Notes: a model not told the origin generated them from the sequence alone. A DNA stretch of 62,354 bases from Bacteroidales bacterium UBA6229 (GCA_002440975.1 DJWN01000043.1:1-62354); one strand, 5' to 3'; shown: positions 35,887 to 43,701, numbered from the stretch's first letter. Made by a program: numbers and translations.

Positions 35887-36495
35887 TTAGTTTCCTACTA
35901 CTACGCGGGCAAAACGAATCACTTTGCCGTTGAGCAGGTAACCTTTTTGAATGACATCCACTACTTTGCCTTTGAGTGATGGTTCAGGAGCCGGAATATT
36001 TGTTAGGGCTTCATGAAAATCAGTGTCAAAAGTTTTGTGAAGTGCTTCTATTTCGGACAGGCCTTTTTGTTGTAGTGTTTTGATTAGTTTGTTGTAGATG
36101 AGTCTGATGCCTTCGGCCGTGGCTTCGGGAGCCTGCTGCGATTCCATGGCTTGCATGGCACGTTCAAAATCATCCACAACAGGAAGCAAGGCGGTAACCA
36201 CCTCTTCAGATGCTGTTTTGCTTAGCTCTATTTTTTCTTTGAGGGTTCTTTTTCTGTAGTTGTCGAACTCAGAAAACAGCCTGAGAAATTTGTCGTTCAA
36301 CTCGTCATACTGTTCTTTTGAAACAGTATTTTCCTGCTTCTTTTTACGATCTTTTCTCATGCGGGTACGTTTCTTCGTCTGATCGTTCTGATCATCCTGT
36401 TGGTGGCTGTTTTCCTGTTTTTGATTGTTGTTCTCGTCGATTCGAACATCTTCAAAACCTTCCATTTCCCTGCTATTAGTTTTATTCTCTTCCAT
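35887..36495 (-). CDS. grpE: Nucleotide exchange factor GrpE
   Basis: Releases ADP from DnaK. The 202-residue protein has a long charged, Gln/Lys-rich N-terminal tail (first about 60 residues, with QTKKRTRMRKDRKKKQE). The coiled-coil segment FLRLFSEFDNYRKRTLKEKIEL and the beta-domain block ending VVDVIQKGYLLNGKVIRFARVVV follow. grpE-dnaJ is a standard pair. There are 88 bp between murA and grpE; I found no clean TAnnTTTG box there. Confidence 0.95.
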   Translation of the reverse strand: MEENKTNSREMEGFEDVRIDENNNQKQENSHQQDDQNDQTKKRTRMRKDRKKKQENTVSKEQYDELNDKFLRLFSEFDNYRKRTLKEKIELSKTASEEVVTALLPVVDDFERAMQAMESQQAPEATAEGIRLIYNKLIKTLQQKGLSEIEALHKTFDTDFHEALTNIPAPEPSLKGKVVDVIQKGYLLNGKVIRFARVVVGN

Positions 36496-36583
36496 AAATT
36501 TTATAAATATTTTTCTGCATGGCTCAACAAAGAGTTTGCCAGTGCATGTTGTTTTGTCAAAATGACAGCTGAAGTCTGTTCAA

Positions 36584-37891
36584 CTATATCCGTTCTATTT
36601 TAGCTCCCAGTGATTGCAGACGTTTGTCGATGAATTGATAGCCCCTGTCAATCTGATCGATATTATCGATAATACTTTCGCCTTTGGCCGAGAGTGCTGC
36701 AATCAGCAAAGCCACACCTGCCCTGATGTCGGGCGAGCTCATCCGGATGCCTTTGAGGGTGTGTGCATGGTTTAAACCAATCACATTGGCCCTGTGCGGG
36801 TCGCAAAGAATGATCTGCGCACCCATATCAATCAATTTGTCCACAAAAAACAGCCGGCTCTCAAACATTTTCTGATGGATCAGCACGGTTCCTTTAGCCT
36901 GGGTGGCCACTACCAGCACTATGCTGATAAGGTCGGGTGTAAATCCGGGCCAGGGAGCATCGGCAATTGTCATGATGCCTCCATCCATAAAGGTTTCCAC
37001 CTGATAACTGTCTTGTTGTGGAACGATAATGTGGTCTCCATCGAATTGTAATTTGATTCCCAGTTTTTGAAAAACCTGAGGAATCATACCCAACGAATTG
37101 ATGCCGGCTTCTGCAATCCTTATCGAAGATCGCGTCATGGCTGCCATACCGATAAAGCTGCCCACCTCAATCATATCAGCCAAAAGCCGGTGCGAGGTTC
37201 CACTCAGTTTCTCAACGCCTGTGATCGAAAGCAGATTGGATCCGATGCCCTGAATTTGCGCTCCCATGCGTTCGAGCATCTGACACAGCTGAACGATATA
37301 AGGTTCGCAGGCAGCATTAAAAATTGTTGTCGTGCCACTTGCCAAAACAGCTGCCATTATGATATTGGCTGTGCCCGTCACTGAAGCCTCATCGAGCAGC
37401 ATATAGGTGCCGGCCAGTCCGTGTGGTGCAGTAATATCGTAACATTTGTTTTGAATGTCTTCATTAAAGCGGGCCCCCAGTTTTTGCAAACCGATAAAAT
37501 GGGTGTCGAGTCTTCGTCGGCCGATTTTGTCTCCACCGGGATGCGGCAGGTAGGCTTTGTGGAATCGGGCCAGCAGAGGTCCCAGTATCATTATGCTGCC
37601 TCTGAGGCTGGCGGCACGGCTGATAAAGGCATCCGATTTAAGATAGTCCAGCTGAATATCTTTGGCCGTAAGACTAACTTCTGACCTGGAAGTCCGGTTT
37701 ACTTCAACTCCTAATCCGTTCAGCAACTCAATGAGGTTGTTTACATCGAGTATGTCAGGCAGGTTTGAAATGTGAATTGTTTCTTCAGTGAGCAGACAGG
37801 CACATAAAATCTGAAGGGCTTCATTTTTTGCTCCTTGTGGCTTAATTGTTCCATCTAAGGTGTTGCCTCCCGAAATAATAAATGAGCCCAT
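36584..37891 (-). CDS. murA: UDP-N-acetylglucosamine 1-carboxyvinyltransferase (MurA), Asp-type
   Basis: First committed step of peptidoglycan synthesis: transfers enolpyruvyl from PEP to UDP-GlcNAc. The 435-residue protein has the KNEAL motif with Lys22 and Asn23, the loop PGGDKIGRRRLDTHF, and the C-terminal DIRAGVALLIAALSAKGES. In the loop the residue equivalent to E. coli Cys115 is Asp121. Asp enzymes are active but do not form the covalent fosfomycin adduct, so intrinsic resistance is expected. It lies 31 bp from the DUF4290 gene upstream and 88 bp from grpE. Confidence 0.96.
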   Translation of the reverse strand: MGSFIISGGNTLDGTIKPQGAKNEALQILCACLLTEETIHISNLPDILDVNNLIELLNGLGVEVNRTSRSEVSLTAKDIQLDYLKSDAFISRAASLRGSIMILGPLLARFHKAYLPHPGGDKIGRRRLDTHFIGLQKLGARFNEDIQNKCYDITAPHGLAGTYMLLDEASVTGTANIIMAAVLASGTTTIFNAACEPYIVQLCQMLERMGAQIQGIGSNLLSITGVEKLSGTSHRLLADMIEVGSFIGMAAMTRSSIRIAEAGINSLGMIPQVFQKLGIKLQFDGDHIIVPQQDSYQVETFMDGGIMTIADAPWPGFTPDLISIVLVVATQAKGTVLIHQKMFESRLFFVDKLIDMGAQIILCDPHRANVIGLNHAHTLKGIRMSSPDIRAGVALLIAALSAKGESIIDNIDQIDRGYQFIDKRLQSLGAKIERI

Positions 37892-37922
37892 GATGCGTAT
37901 GCTTTACTGATTGAATAGATTT

Positions 37923-38582
37923 TTAGCGTCTGTTTGAGTTGCCTCTGCCCTTGAAGTTGTCTTTTTTCTTATTGGGTTTTTTCTTTTTGTTGGCTGCCTG
38001 ATGGGCTGGTGTTTTACCAAGCACTTCCGTGGGAGAAACCAACTTAGTGTTTTCGGGTAGGGTAAGTGCGCTGCCTGATACCCTTTCGAGCTCGGCGATG
38101 ATAATCGGATCGTTCACCGTTTCGCGGTTCCAGTTGAGGTAGTCTTTTTTGAGCTGGTTGGCAATGGCAAGCGAGATAGCATGTTTTTCGTCGCCATCTT
38201 CCAGGCTTTTGGCAAAGTCGATCATTTTCATCAGGTAATGCCCGTAATGACCAAATTTTGGTTTTTCCTGGCCATAGCCCGGATGATTTGGTTTCTTGTT
38301 CTGTATTTCGTTTGCGGGCATTCCGTAGGGGTCATCAACATCAAGTTTGAAATCGGCAATGATGTGGAGATGATCCCAAAGCTTATGCAGGTAGTCATCG
38401 GCTTCTTTCACCTGTGGGTTCATCTGTGCCATCACCGAAACCACAAAATGGGCAGCACCGGTGCGCTGGGTACGATCTTCTATGGTCAACAGATGTTCGA
38501 TCATGGTTTGAATGTTGCGGCCGTATTCGGGAATTACCATCCTGGCTCTTGCCGTGTTGTATGTCAATGATTCGTTTGTCAT
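37923..38582 (-). CDS. DUF4290 domain protein
   Basis: A conserved Bacteroidota protein of unknown function, 219 residues from the ATG at 38582. The GTG at 38615 would add 11 residues that do not look like the family. The N-terminus LTYNTARARMVIPEYGRNIQTMIEHLLTIEDRTQR is typical of the family. The C-terminal about 30 residues are Lys/Asn-rich and disordered (NKKKKPNKKKDNFKGRGNSNRR), suggesting nucleic-acid or ribosome contact. It precedes murA by 31 bp and probably heads that operon. Confidence 0.85.
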   Translation of the reverse strand: MTNESLTYNTARARMVIPEYGRNIQTMIEHLLTIEDRTQRTGAAHFVVSVMAQMNPQVKEADDYLHKLWDHLHIIADFKLDVDDPYGMPANEIQNKKPNHPGYGQEKPKFGHYGHYLMKMIDFAKSLEDGDEKHAISLAIANQLKKDYLNWNRETVNDPIIIAELERVSGSALTLPENTKLVSPTEVLGKTPAHQAANKKKKPNKKKDNFKGRGNSNRR

Positions 38583-38655
38583 GCTGTAAAAATTGTCTTT
38601 ACTGGGTTTTGACACCCATTTAATTTATGGTGTAAGTATTTTTTTTAATCAGCTG

Positions 38656-38663
38656 CAAAATTA
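38656..38663 (-). promoter_or_regulatory. -7 box upstream of the DUF4290-murA genes
   Basis: On the minus strand TAATTTTG, a TAnnTTTG match identical to the secDF box, lies 73 bp before the DUF4290 ATG. No TTG with good spacing is evident. Confidence 0.5.
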
Positions 38664-38684
38664 CACAATATAAACAAAGTATGT

Positions 38685-40967
38685 TTACACAATTTTCAGT
38701 CGTGCAAATTTGAGCAATAATTGTTTTTGGCCATAAGCCACAAAATGCACCGTAGCTTTGCGATTGGCACCGGCACCTTCGATACTGACAATTTTGCCTT
38801 TGCCAAATTTCTGGTGTATCACTTCCATGCCATTTTGCAGGCTTTCAGGATCAGAAGCTTCAAAGTTATCGAAATCAGCATCGGCTTTTGGTTTATTTAT
38901 TGACTGGCTTGCCTGCTGCATCGATTTGAGGTGCGAGGGAACATTAAGTACCGAAAGATCATCAGCGTTTGCTTTTCTTCTGAAACTTGCTTTGCGGGGT
39001 TTATCGATCAGGTTATCCTTAATTTCTTCGAGGAAGCGCGAAGGCTCGCACAGGCTCAGGTTTCCCCACCGGTAGCGGCTTTCGGCATAGCTTAGTGTGA
39101 GTTTTGTTTCGGCCCTGGTGATGGCCACATAAAACAACCGACGTTCTTCTTCCAGCTCGGCTCTGGTTCCTAAGGATTGAATTGACGGGAAAAGGTTTTC
39201 TTCGATACCAACCACATAAACATAAGGAAACTCAAGGCCTTTGGCTGAGTGGATGGTCATCATGCTCACATAGTCATCATCCTCAGGGTTTTTGCTATCG
39301 GCATCGGTGAGCAAGGCTATATCCTGCATAAAATCAGATAGTTTCACACCCATCTGTTCGCCGGTGGTTTCGTCAACCTGTTTGTCAGAAAACTCCATGA
39401 TGGCATTCAGCAGCTCTTCAATATTTTCTATTCTGCTGATCCCTTCGGGGCTGTCGTCATCTTTGAGGGCTGCAACAAGTCCTACGCTGCTGTTGATATG
39501 CCTGGCCAGTTCGAAGGCAGTTTTTGTTTCGTGCATGGCCTGAAAACTCTTGATCATGGTAGCAAAATCATTCAGCTTACTCAGGGCACCTCGGTTGATG
39601 TCGGTCGGGATGAGATTGGGTGTGTTGATCAAATTCCAAACGCTGATTTGCTGTTCGTTTGCTGCAACGATCAGCCTTTCGATAGTTGTCTTGCCGATGC
39701 CGCGTGCAGGATAATTGATGATGCGGAGTAGTGCTTCTTCGTCCAGGGGATTAATCACCAATCTGAAATACGAGAGCAGGTCTTTTACTTCTTTGCGGGC
39801 ATAAAAGGACAGGCCGCCATAGATGCGATAGGGAATTCCTTGTTTGCGCAGTGCCTCTTCGATCGAGCGCGATTGTGCGTTGGTTCTGTACAGGATGGCA
39901 AAATCTTTGTTTTTGAGCTGCTTCGACATTTTATAACCAAAGATGGAATTGGCTACCAGTACGCCCTCTTCGTTGTCGGATGTGGCTCTGAGCAAGCTGA
40001 TCAACTCGCCCTGTTCCTTGTCGGTCCATACGGTCTTTTTGATCTGGTCTTTGTTGTTCTCGATAACATGATTGGCCGCTTCAACAATTGTTTTGGTGGA
40101 GCGGTAATTTTGTTCCAACCGGATCAGTGTATGATCTGGATAATCATTTTTGAAGTTGAGGATGTTTTGGATGTTGGCTCCTCTGAAAGCGTAAATACTT
40201 TGTGCATCATCGCCAACCACGCAGATATTTTCGTTGAGGGCTGCGATGCGTTTTATGATAAGGTATTGGGCGTGATTGGTGTCCTGATATTCATCCACAA
40301 GCACATATTTGAAACGGTGCTGATACTTATACAATACCTCCGGGAAATCCCTGAAAAGCAAGTTGGTATTAAAGAGCAGGTCATCAAAATCCATTGCGTT
40401 GGCCCTCTTGAGCCGGGCATTGTAGTTTTTAAAGATTTCACCGATCAAAGGTTTTCCGGCTTGTTGGTCGGCAATGCGGATGTCGGGATTATTGAGGTAA
40501 TCTTCGGCAGAAAACAGGTTCGACTTGGCATTTGAAATGCGGTGAAGGATAAAAGAGGGCTTGTACACCTTGGGGTCAAGATTCATGTCCTTGAGGATAT
40601 TACGAATCAGCTGTTTGGTATCGTCGGTGTCGTAAATAGTAAAGTTGGAAGGGTAGCCCAAATGGTGACCTTCCACACGCAGAATTCGAGCAAAAATGGA
40701 GTGGAAAGTTCCCATCCAAACATTGCGGGCTTCCTGATCACCAACCAGTTGCATAACCCTGTCTTTCATTTCGCGGGCAGCTTTGTTTGTGAAAGTAAGT
40801 GCCATAATCTGAAAGGCATCAACACCCTGTTGCAACATATAGGCAATACGAAAAGTTAAGGCTCTCGTTTTGCCTGATCCAGCACCGGCAATAACCATAA
40901 CAGGCCCTTCAATTGTTTGTACAGCCGTACGCTGCGGTTCGTTCAACTGTTGTAATAGATCAATCAC
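38685..40967 (-). CDS. UvrD/PcrA-type ATP-dependent DNA helicase
   Basis: Superfamily 1 helicase for repair and replication-fork maintenance. Motifs seen: Q motif LNEPQRTAV, Walker A AGAGSGKTRALTFRIAYML, Walker B VLVDEYQDTNHAQY, motif III VGDDAQSIYAFRGAN, motif IV LEQNYRST, and motifs V-VI MTIHSAKGLEFPYVYVVGIEENLFP and FYVAITRAE. The C-terminus has a Tudor-like end (GMEVIHQKFGKGKIVSIEG), as in PcrA. I choose GTG at 40967 (MIDLLQQLNEPQ, 760 residues), because a TTG start at 40991 would lie inside the -7 promoter box. It could be named uvrD or pcrA. Confidence 0.94.
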   Translation of the reverse strand: MIDLLQQLNEPQRTAVQTIEGPVMVIAGAGSGKTRALTFRIAYMLQQGVDAFQIMALTFTNKAAREMKDRVMQLVGDQEARNVWMGTFHSIFARILRVEGHHLGYPSNFTIYDTDDTKQLIRNILKDMNLDPKVYKPSFILHRISNAKSNLFSAEDYLNNPDIRIADQQAGKPLIGEIFKNYNARLKRANAMDFDDLLFNTNLLFRDFPEVLYKYQHRFKYVLVDEYQDTNHAQYLIIKRIAALNENICVVGDDAQSIYAFRGANIQNILNFKNDYPDHTLIRLEQNYRSTKTIVEAANHVIENNKDQIKKTVWTDKEQGELISLLRATSDNEEGVLVANSIFGYKMSKQLKNKDFAILYRTNAQSRSIEEALRKQGIPYRIYGGLSFYARKEVKDLLSYFRLVINPLDEEALLRIINYPARGIGKTTIERLIVAANEQQISVWNLINTPNLIPTDINRGALSKLNDFATMIKSFQAMHETKTAFELARHINSSVGLVAALKDDDSPEGISRIENIEELLNAIMEFSDKQVDETTGEQMGVKLSDFMQDIALLTDADSKNPEDDDYVSMMTIHSAKGLEFPYVYVVGIEENLFPSIQSLGTRAELEEERRLFYVAITRAETKLTLSYAESRYRWGNLSLCEPSRFLEEIKDNLIDKPRKASFRRKANADDLSVLNVPSHLKSMQQASQSINKPKADADFDNFEASDPESLQNGMEVIHQKFGKGKIVSIEGAGANRKATVHFVAYGQKQLLLKFARLKIV

Positions 40968-40988
40968 TAAACTTATTTTTTTGGAATG

Positions 40989-40996
40989 CAAAACTA
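40989..40996 (-). promoter_or_regulatory. -7 box upstream of the helicase gene
   Basis: On the minus strand TAGTTTTG matches TAnnTTTG. The expected transcription start falls near 40983, leaving a leader of about 15 nt before the GTG at 40967 and excluding the upstream TTG as a start. Confidence 0.5.
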
Positions 40997-41103
40997 CATT
41001 ATTTCATAAGAAGGGTGAACTTGGCGGGGATATTTGTTGGGGGGCTGATATGAAGTCGTTGTTATGTTTTTTGGTAGATGCTATTTGGTCAGCGATGTGG
41101 ACT

Positions 41104-41168
41104 TGCAAAGAGACTCGAACGTCTTATGCAAAGACTTGAACGTCTTCTGCAAAGATTCGAACGTCTTC
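41104..41168. repeat. Tandem 21-bp repeat, three units
   Basis: Units at 41104-41126 (23 bp), 41127-41147 and 41148-41168 share TGCAAAGA and CGAACGTCTT-type halves. The second and third differ at two positions. A fourth start (TGCAA) follows. The units abut without spacers, so this is a tandem repeat and not a CRISPR array. Confidence 0.85.
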
Positions 41169-41291
41169 TGCAATTAAAGACATGAATGATGATGAGAAGT
41201 GATTTTAGATTAGGTGGAGAGTGGGTCTTTTGTCATTTTCTTGCTCCCACCACCTACCTGGCAGTAGGTAAGCCCAATTCTTGGGGGCTCC

Positions 41292-41415
41292 AGCCTGGTG
41301 GTGATTTTGAAGTGATGGCTTGGTTTGGCCAAATAGCGCAACCCTGAAGGGGTTGCTGCTATTGTAGTTAATATAGATAAAAAGGGATTTCAACCCAAAC
41401 AGGGTTGCGCCATAT
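41292..41415. repeat. Interspersed repeat, copy A
   Basis: Matches copy B (41910-42055) over most of its length, sharing GGTGGTGATTT, GAAGTGATGG, ATAGCGCAACCC, GGGTTGCTGCTA and GGATTTCAACC. It contains the hairpin GCAACCC / GGGTTGC at 41338-41356 and ends in a second CAACCC / GGGTTG hairpin. Confidence 0.8.
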
Positions 41416-41443
41416 CTTAAATTATTCTGGAACTTTTCCTTGT

Positions 41444-41466
41444 TCCCGATAGCTAATGCATCGGGA
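41444..41466. repeat. Palindrome TCCCGAT / ATCGGGA
   Basis: A seven-base perfect stem with a nine-base loop, followed by CATG. TGTTCC occurs on both sides (41441-41446 and 41469-41474). A sister sequence near 41709 lacks the palindrome, which makes it look inserted. Confidence 0.7.
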
Positions 41467-41708
41467 CATGTTCCAAGTTCCCAGAAAACAAGTGCGATTG
41501 AAGAAGCAAGAGATTGAGTAAGTGTATTGAGGGCTGTATGTGCGTAAAATTTTTAGGATTTTTATAGGGGCAGAGCCCTGTAATCTTAGAATATTTGGTG
41601 GAAATTTGGATTGAGGGGCAGCGCCCTGACATCTTGAATCTTTGCACGTTAGGAACATGAACAATTAGGTCGCGATTGTGGTGAATAAGGGTTGAATATC
41701 TGTTAGTT

Positions 41709-41734
41709 GGAACTTTTGCTTGATCAAAAGTTCC
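41709..41734. repeat. Ten-base hairpin GGAACTTTTG / CAAAAGTTCC
   Basis: A perfect ten-base stem with a six-base loop (CTTGAT). The surrounding sequence resembles that at about 41430-41500, which carries the inserted palindrome. Confidence 0.7.
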
Positions 41735-41769
41735 CAAAAATCAAGCGCGAACAAAGTGCCCTCCCGCTC

Positions 41770-41865
41770 TGAAAAAACAGCGAAAATCCTTCGAACCGTC
41801 GCCCTGAACGGGCGAGATGTCCACTTGTCAGCGGCCAGCTTCGAGGATTTTCTGCTGTTTTTTCA
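41770..41865. repeat. Long imperfect inverted repeat with inner hairpin
   Basis: Arms 41770-41795 and 41840-41865 pair almost completely, with one extra base on each side. Between them is a perfect TCGCCC / GGGCGA stem at 41799-41815. As RNA it would fold into one long rod. No flanking duplication is visible. Confidence 0.75.
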
Positions 41866-41909
41866 TTCACCCTGGCGCTGCCCGCCGTTCGCGCAAGGCC
41901 TGCGCACCC

Positions 41910-42055
41910 AGCCCGGTGGTGATTTGAAGTGATGGTTTAGTTTGGCTTGATAGCGCAACCCAGACAGGGTTGCTGCTAATGTAGCAAAGGTGTTTAAAAA
42001 AAGGATTTCAACCTCCCGACATTTCAGTCGGGACAGGCTGGAGGGGTTGCGCTAT
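41910..42055. repeat. Interspersed repeat, copy B
   Basis: Second copy of the 41292 repeat, with the same GCAACCC / GGGTTGC hairpin at 41955-41973. It differs by carrying an extra palindrome, TCCCGAC / GTCGGGA at 42013-42032, inside the terminal CAACC...GGTTG hairpin. Confidence 0.8.
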
Positions 42056-42105
42056 TTTGGGATTGTGTTTGGTTTGACGAATCTTAAGCATGTTTTATTA
42101 CAAAT

Positions 42106-42149
42106 AGGGCGGTGCGCCTGCCCCGTCAAGTATTGCGGGGCTGCACCTT
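42106..42149. repeat. GC-rich repeat D1 with inserted palindrome
   Basis: Equals the 20-bp sequence at 42181-42200 except for about 24 extra bases holding the palindrome CCCCG / CGGGG (42121-42140), flanked by CTG on both sides. Confidence 0.7.
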
Positions 42150-42180
42150 GTTTTTTTATTAAACAGGTTCTTTTATAAAG

Positions 42181-42229
42181 AGGGCGGTGCGCTGCACCTT
42201 AGCCCTGTGGTGATTTTGAAGTGAGGGTT
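42181..42229. repeat. Repeat D2 and fragment of repeat A/B
   Basis: 42181-42200 is D2, the uninterrupted form of D1. From 42201 a third, partial copy of the A/B repeat starts (GGTGATTTTGAAGTGA shared) and breaks off after about 29 bp. Confidence 0.7.
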
Positions 42230-42466
42230 TTGATTTTTGGAAGCAAAAAACTAAATCGTTTGGTTAAGCAGGTTTTTAAAGCACCCATTTTTGGGCTTGC
42301 CTAATGCCAGGTAAGGGTTTGGGGGCAATAAAACGACACTAAGAGAGATAGGATAGCTAAGAATTAATTTATAAGTGTAAGGAAAAAGAAGAACTGTTAA
42401 TGGGTTATTCAATGATTTTTTTTGACAAGCCAAACAAAAAAACTTTCAAAAAAATTAAACAAGCCC

Positions 42467-42496
42467 TTGTCAGATAAAAAAAACTTTTTACCTTTG
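42467..42496 (+). promoter_or_regulatory. Promoter P1 of the ribosomal supercluster
   Basis: TTG at 42467-42469, 19 bp, then TACCTTTG at 42489-42496: a perfect Bacteroidota promoter. Transcription would start near 42503, about 280 bp before rpsL. Confidence 0.75.
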
Positions 42497-42502
42497 CAGC
42501 CC

Positions 42503-42783
42503 CAAAACGTTGGGAAGTTAAAAGTAACTGGAAACGATATAGTTAAAGGAACCTGATAAGCTAAAACGTAATAGGTTTCTTCATGTGTAAAGCCGGAGTC
42601 ATCCTAAAATAGAGCTTCACATGTGTTTTGAGAGCCTTCACCACAAGGTTTATCCCTCCTTCAACTACATCCCATATTGTGTTAAGAAATTAATTTAGAG
42701 CAAAGTATTGTTTGTTAACAAATTTGTGATACTTTTGCGCTCCCAAAATTGGGTTAAATTATCAATAAATTAAAGAGTTTACA
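42503..42783 (+). ncRNA. Candidate structured 5' leader of rpsL
   Basis: The region between P1 and rpsL folds into at least two neighbouring stem-loops. One is AGGAACCT / AGGTTTCT (42547-42554 with 42573-42580, one G-U pair). The other is CATGTG plus AAGC / GCTT plus CACATG (42582-42593 with 42614-42623). It could be a regulatory leader of the str operon. I cannot match it to a known leader family, and P2 lies within it. Confidence 0.4.
42708..42737 (+). promoter_or_regulatory. Promoter P2 of the ribosomal supercluster
   Basis: TTG at 42708-42710, 19 bp, then TACTTTTG at 42730-42737, a second perfect match. It gives a leader of about 40 nt before rpsL. Confidence 0.75.
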
Positions 42784-43161
42784 ATGCCGACTATTCAACA
42801 ATTAGTGCGAAAAGGACGCCAAAAACTGGTTGATAAAAGCAAGTCTCCTGCACTGGATTCATGCCCACAGCGCCGTGGAGTTTGCGTGAGGGTTTATACC
42901 ACTACACCTAAAAAACCTAACTCGGCCATGCGCAAAGTGGCCAGGGTTCGTTTAACAAATGGTAAAGAGGTGAATGCCTATATTCCTGGTGAAGGTCATA
43001 ATTTGCAGGAACACTCTATCGTGATGATTCGCGGAGGTCGTGTGAAGGATTTGCCTGGTGTTCGTTACCATATTATTCGTGGTGCTCTGGATACTTCAGG
43101 AGTGGAAGGTCGCTCGCAGCGTCGTTCAAAATATGGCACCAAGCGCCCAAAGAAAAAGTAA
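42784..43161 (+). CDS. rpsL: 30S ribosomal protein S12
   Basis: Decoding-centre protein, 125 residues, first gene of the str part. The segment TTPKKPNSAMRKVARVRL keeps the two lysines at 43-44 whose mutation gives streptomycin resistance, so the protein is of the sensitive type. GRVKDLPGVRYHIIRG and a basic C-terminus (RSKYGTKRPKKK) are intact. Two promoters lie upstream and rpsG follows after 42 bp. Confidence 0.98.
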   Translation: MPTIQQLVRKGRQKLVDKSKSPALDSCPQRRGVCVRVYTTTPKKPNSAMRKVARVRLTNGKEVNAYIPGEGHNLQEHSIVMIRGGRVKDLPGVRYHIIRGALDTSGVEGRSQRRSKYGTKRPKKK

Positions 43162-43203
43162 GACAGTCATAAAAGAATGTTTTTCAGACTAAGATTTTAA
43201 TCA

Positions 43204-43671
43204 ATGAGAAAAGCTAAACCAAAGAAAAGAATCATTTTGCCCGACCCAAAATTTGGGGATGTCATGGTGACGAAGTTTGTGAACAACATCATGCTCAAAG
43301 GCAAGAAAAATATTGCTTATCAGGTTTTTTATGAAGCGATGGAAATCGTTGGACAAAAAACCGGCGAAGATGCTGTTGAAGTATGGAAAAAGGCTTTGGC
43401 AAATGTAACACCTGCTGTTGAGGTAAGAAGCCGTCGTATTGGCGGGGCTACATTCCAGATCCCTTCTGAGATCCGTCCCGGACGTAAGCAATCCATCGGC
43501 ATGAAAAACCTTATCGGATATGCCCGCAAGCGTCACGAGAAATCGATGGGACAAAAACTTGCAGGCGAGATAATGGCAGCCTACAAAGAAGAAGGGGCTG
43601 CTTATAAGAAAAAAGAAGATACCCACAGAATGGCAGAAGCCAACAAGGCTTTCTCTCACTTCAGATTTTAA
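43204..43671 (+). CDS. rpsG: 30S ribosomal protein S7
   Basis: Primary 16S rRNA-binding protein that nucleates the small-subunit head and, in enteric bacteria, the repressor of the str operon. It has 155 residues, starts MRKAKPKKR, and contains KFVNNIMLKGKKN, VEVRSRRIGGATFQIPSEIRPGRK and AHRMAEANKAFSHFRF-type ends. fusA follows after 30 bp. Confidence 0.98.
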   Translation: MRKAKPKKRIILPDPKFGDVMVTKFVNNIMLKGKKNIAYQVFYEAMEIVGQKTGEDAVEVWKKALANVTPAVEVRSRRIGGATFQIPSEIRPGRKQSIGMKNLIGYARKRHEKSMGQKLAGEIMAAYKEEGAAYKKKEDTHRMAEANKAFSHFRF

Positions 43672-43701
43672 TAGAAAAGGTTAATACGCTACAATACAAA
43701 A

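Larger units (their letters stand above)
40997..42490. other. Gene-free island of palindromes and interspersed repeats
   Basis: About 1.5 kb between the helicase gene and the ribosomal supercluster without a believable gene. Short open frames here have no start context and no recognisable protein, and they run through palindromes. The stretch holds a 21-bp tandem repeat, two copies of a repeat of about 125-145 bp plus a third fragment, two copies of a short GC-rich repeat, and at least six perfect stem-loops, listed separately below. Confidence 0.8.

Noticed and set aside
39840..40535. Plus-strand open frame of 231 codons inside the helicase gene
   Set aside because: Antisense to the conserved helicase motifs; no family features.
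41104..41168. Possible CRISPR array
   Set aside because: Units of 21-23 bp are directly adjacent with no spacers, and no cas gene is near. It is a simple tandem repeat.
41205..42433. Several short open frames of 60-94 codons in the 41-42 kb island
   Set aside because: They run through palindromes and repeat copies, have no start context and resemble no protein I know.
42503..42720. Possible tRNA or other known small RNA before rpsL
   Set aside because: No cloverleaf, no T-arm motif and no match to tmRNA, SRP RNA or RNase P RNA that I can see. I kept it only as a candidate leader.
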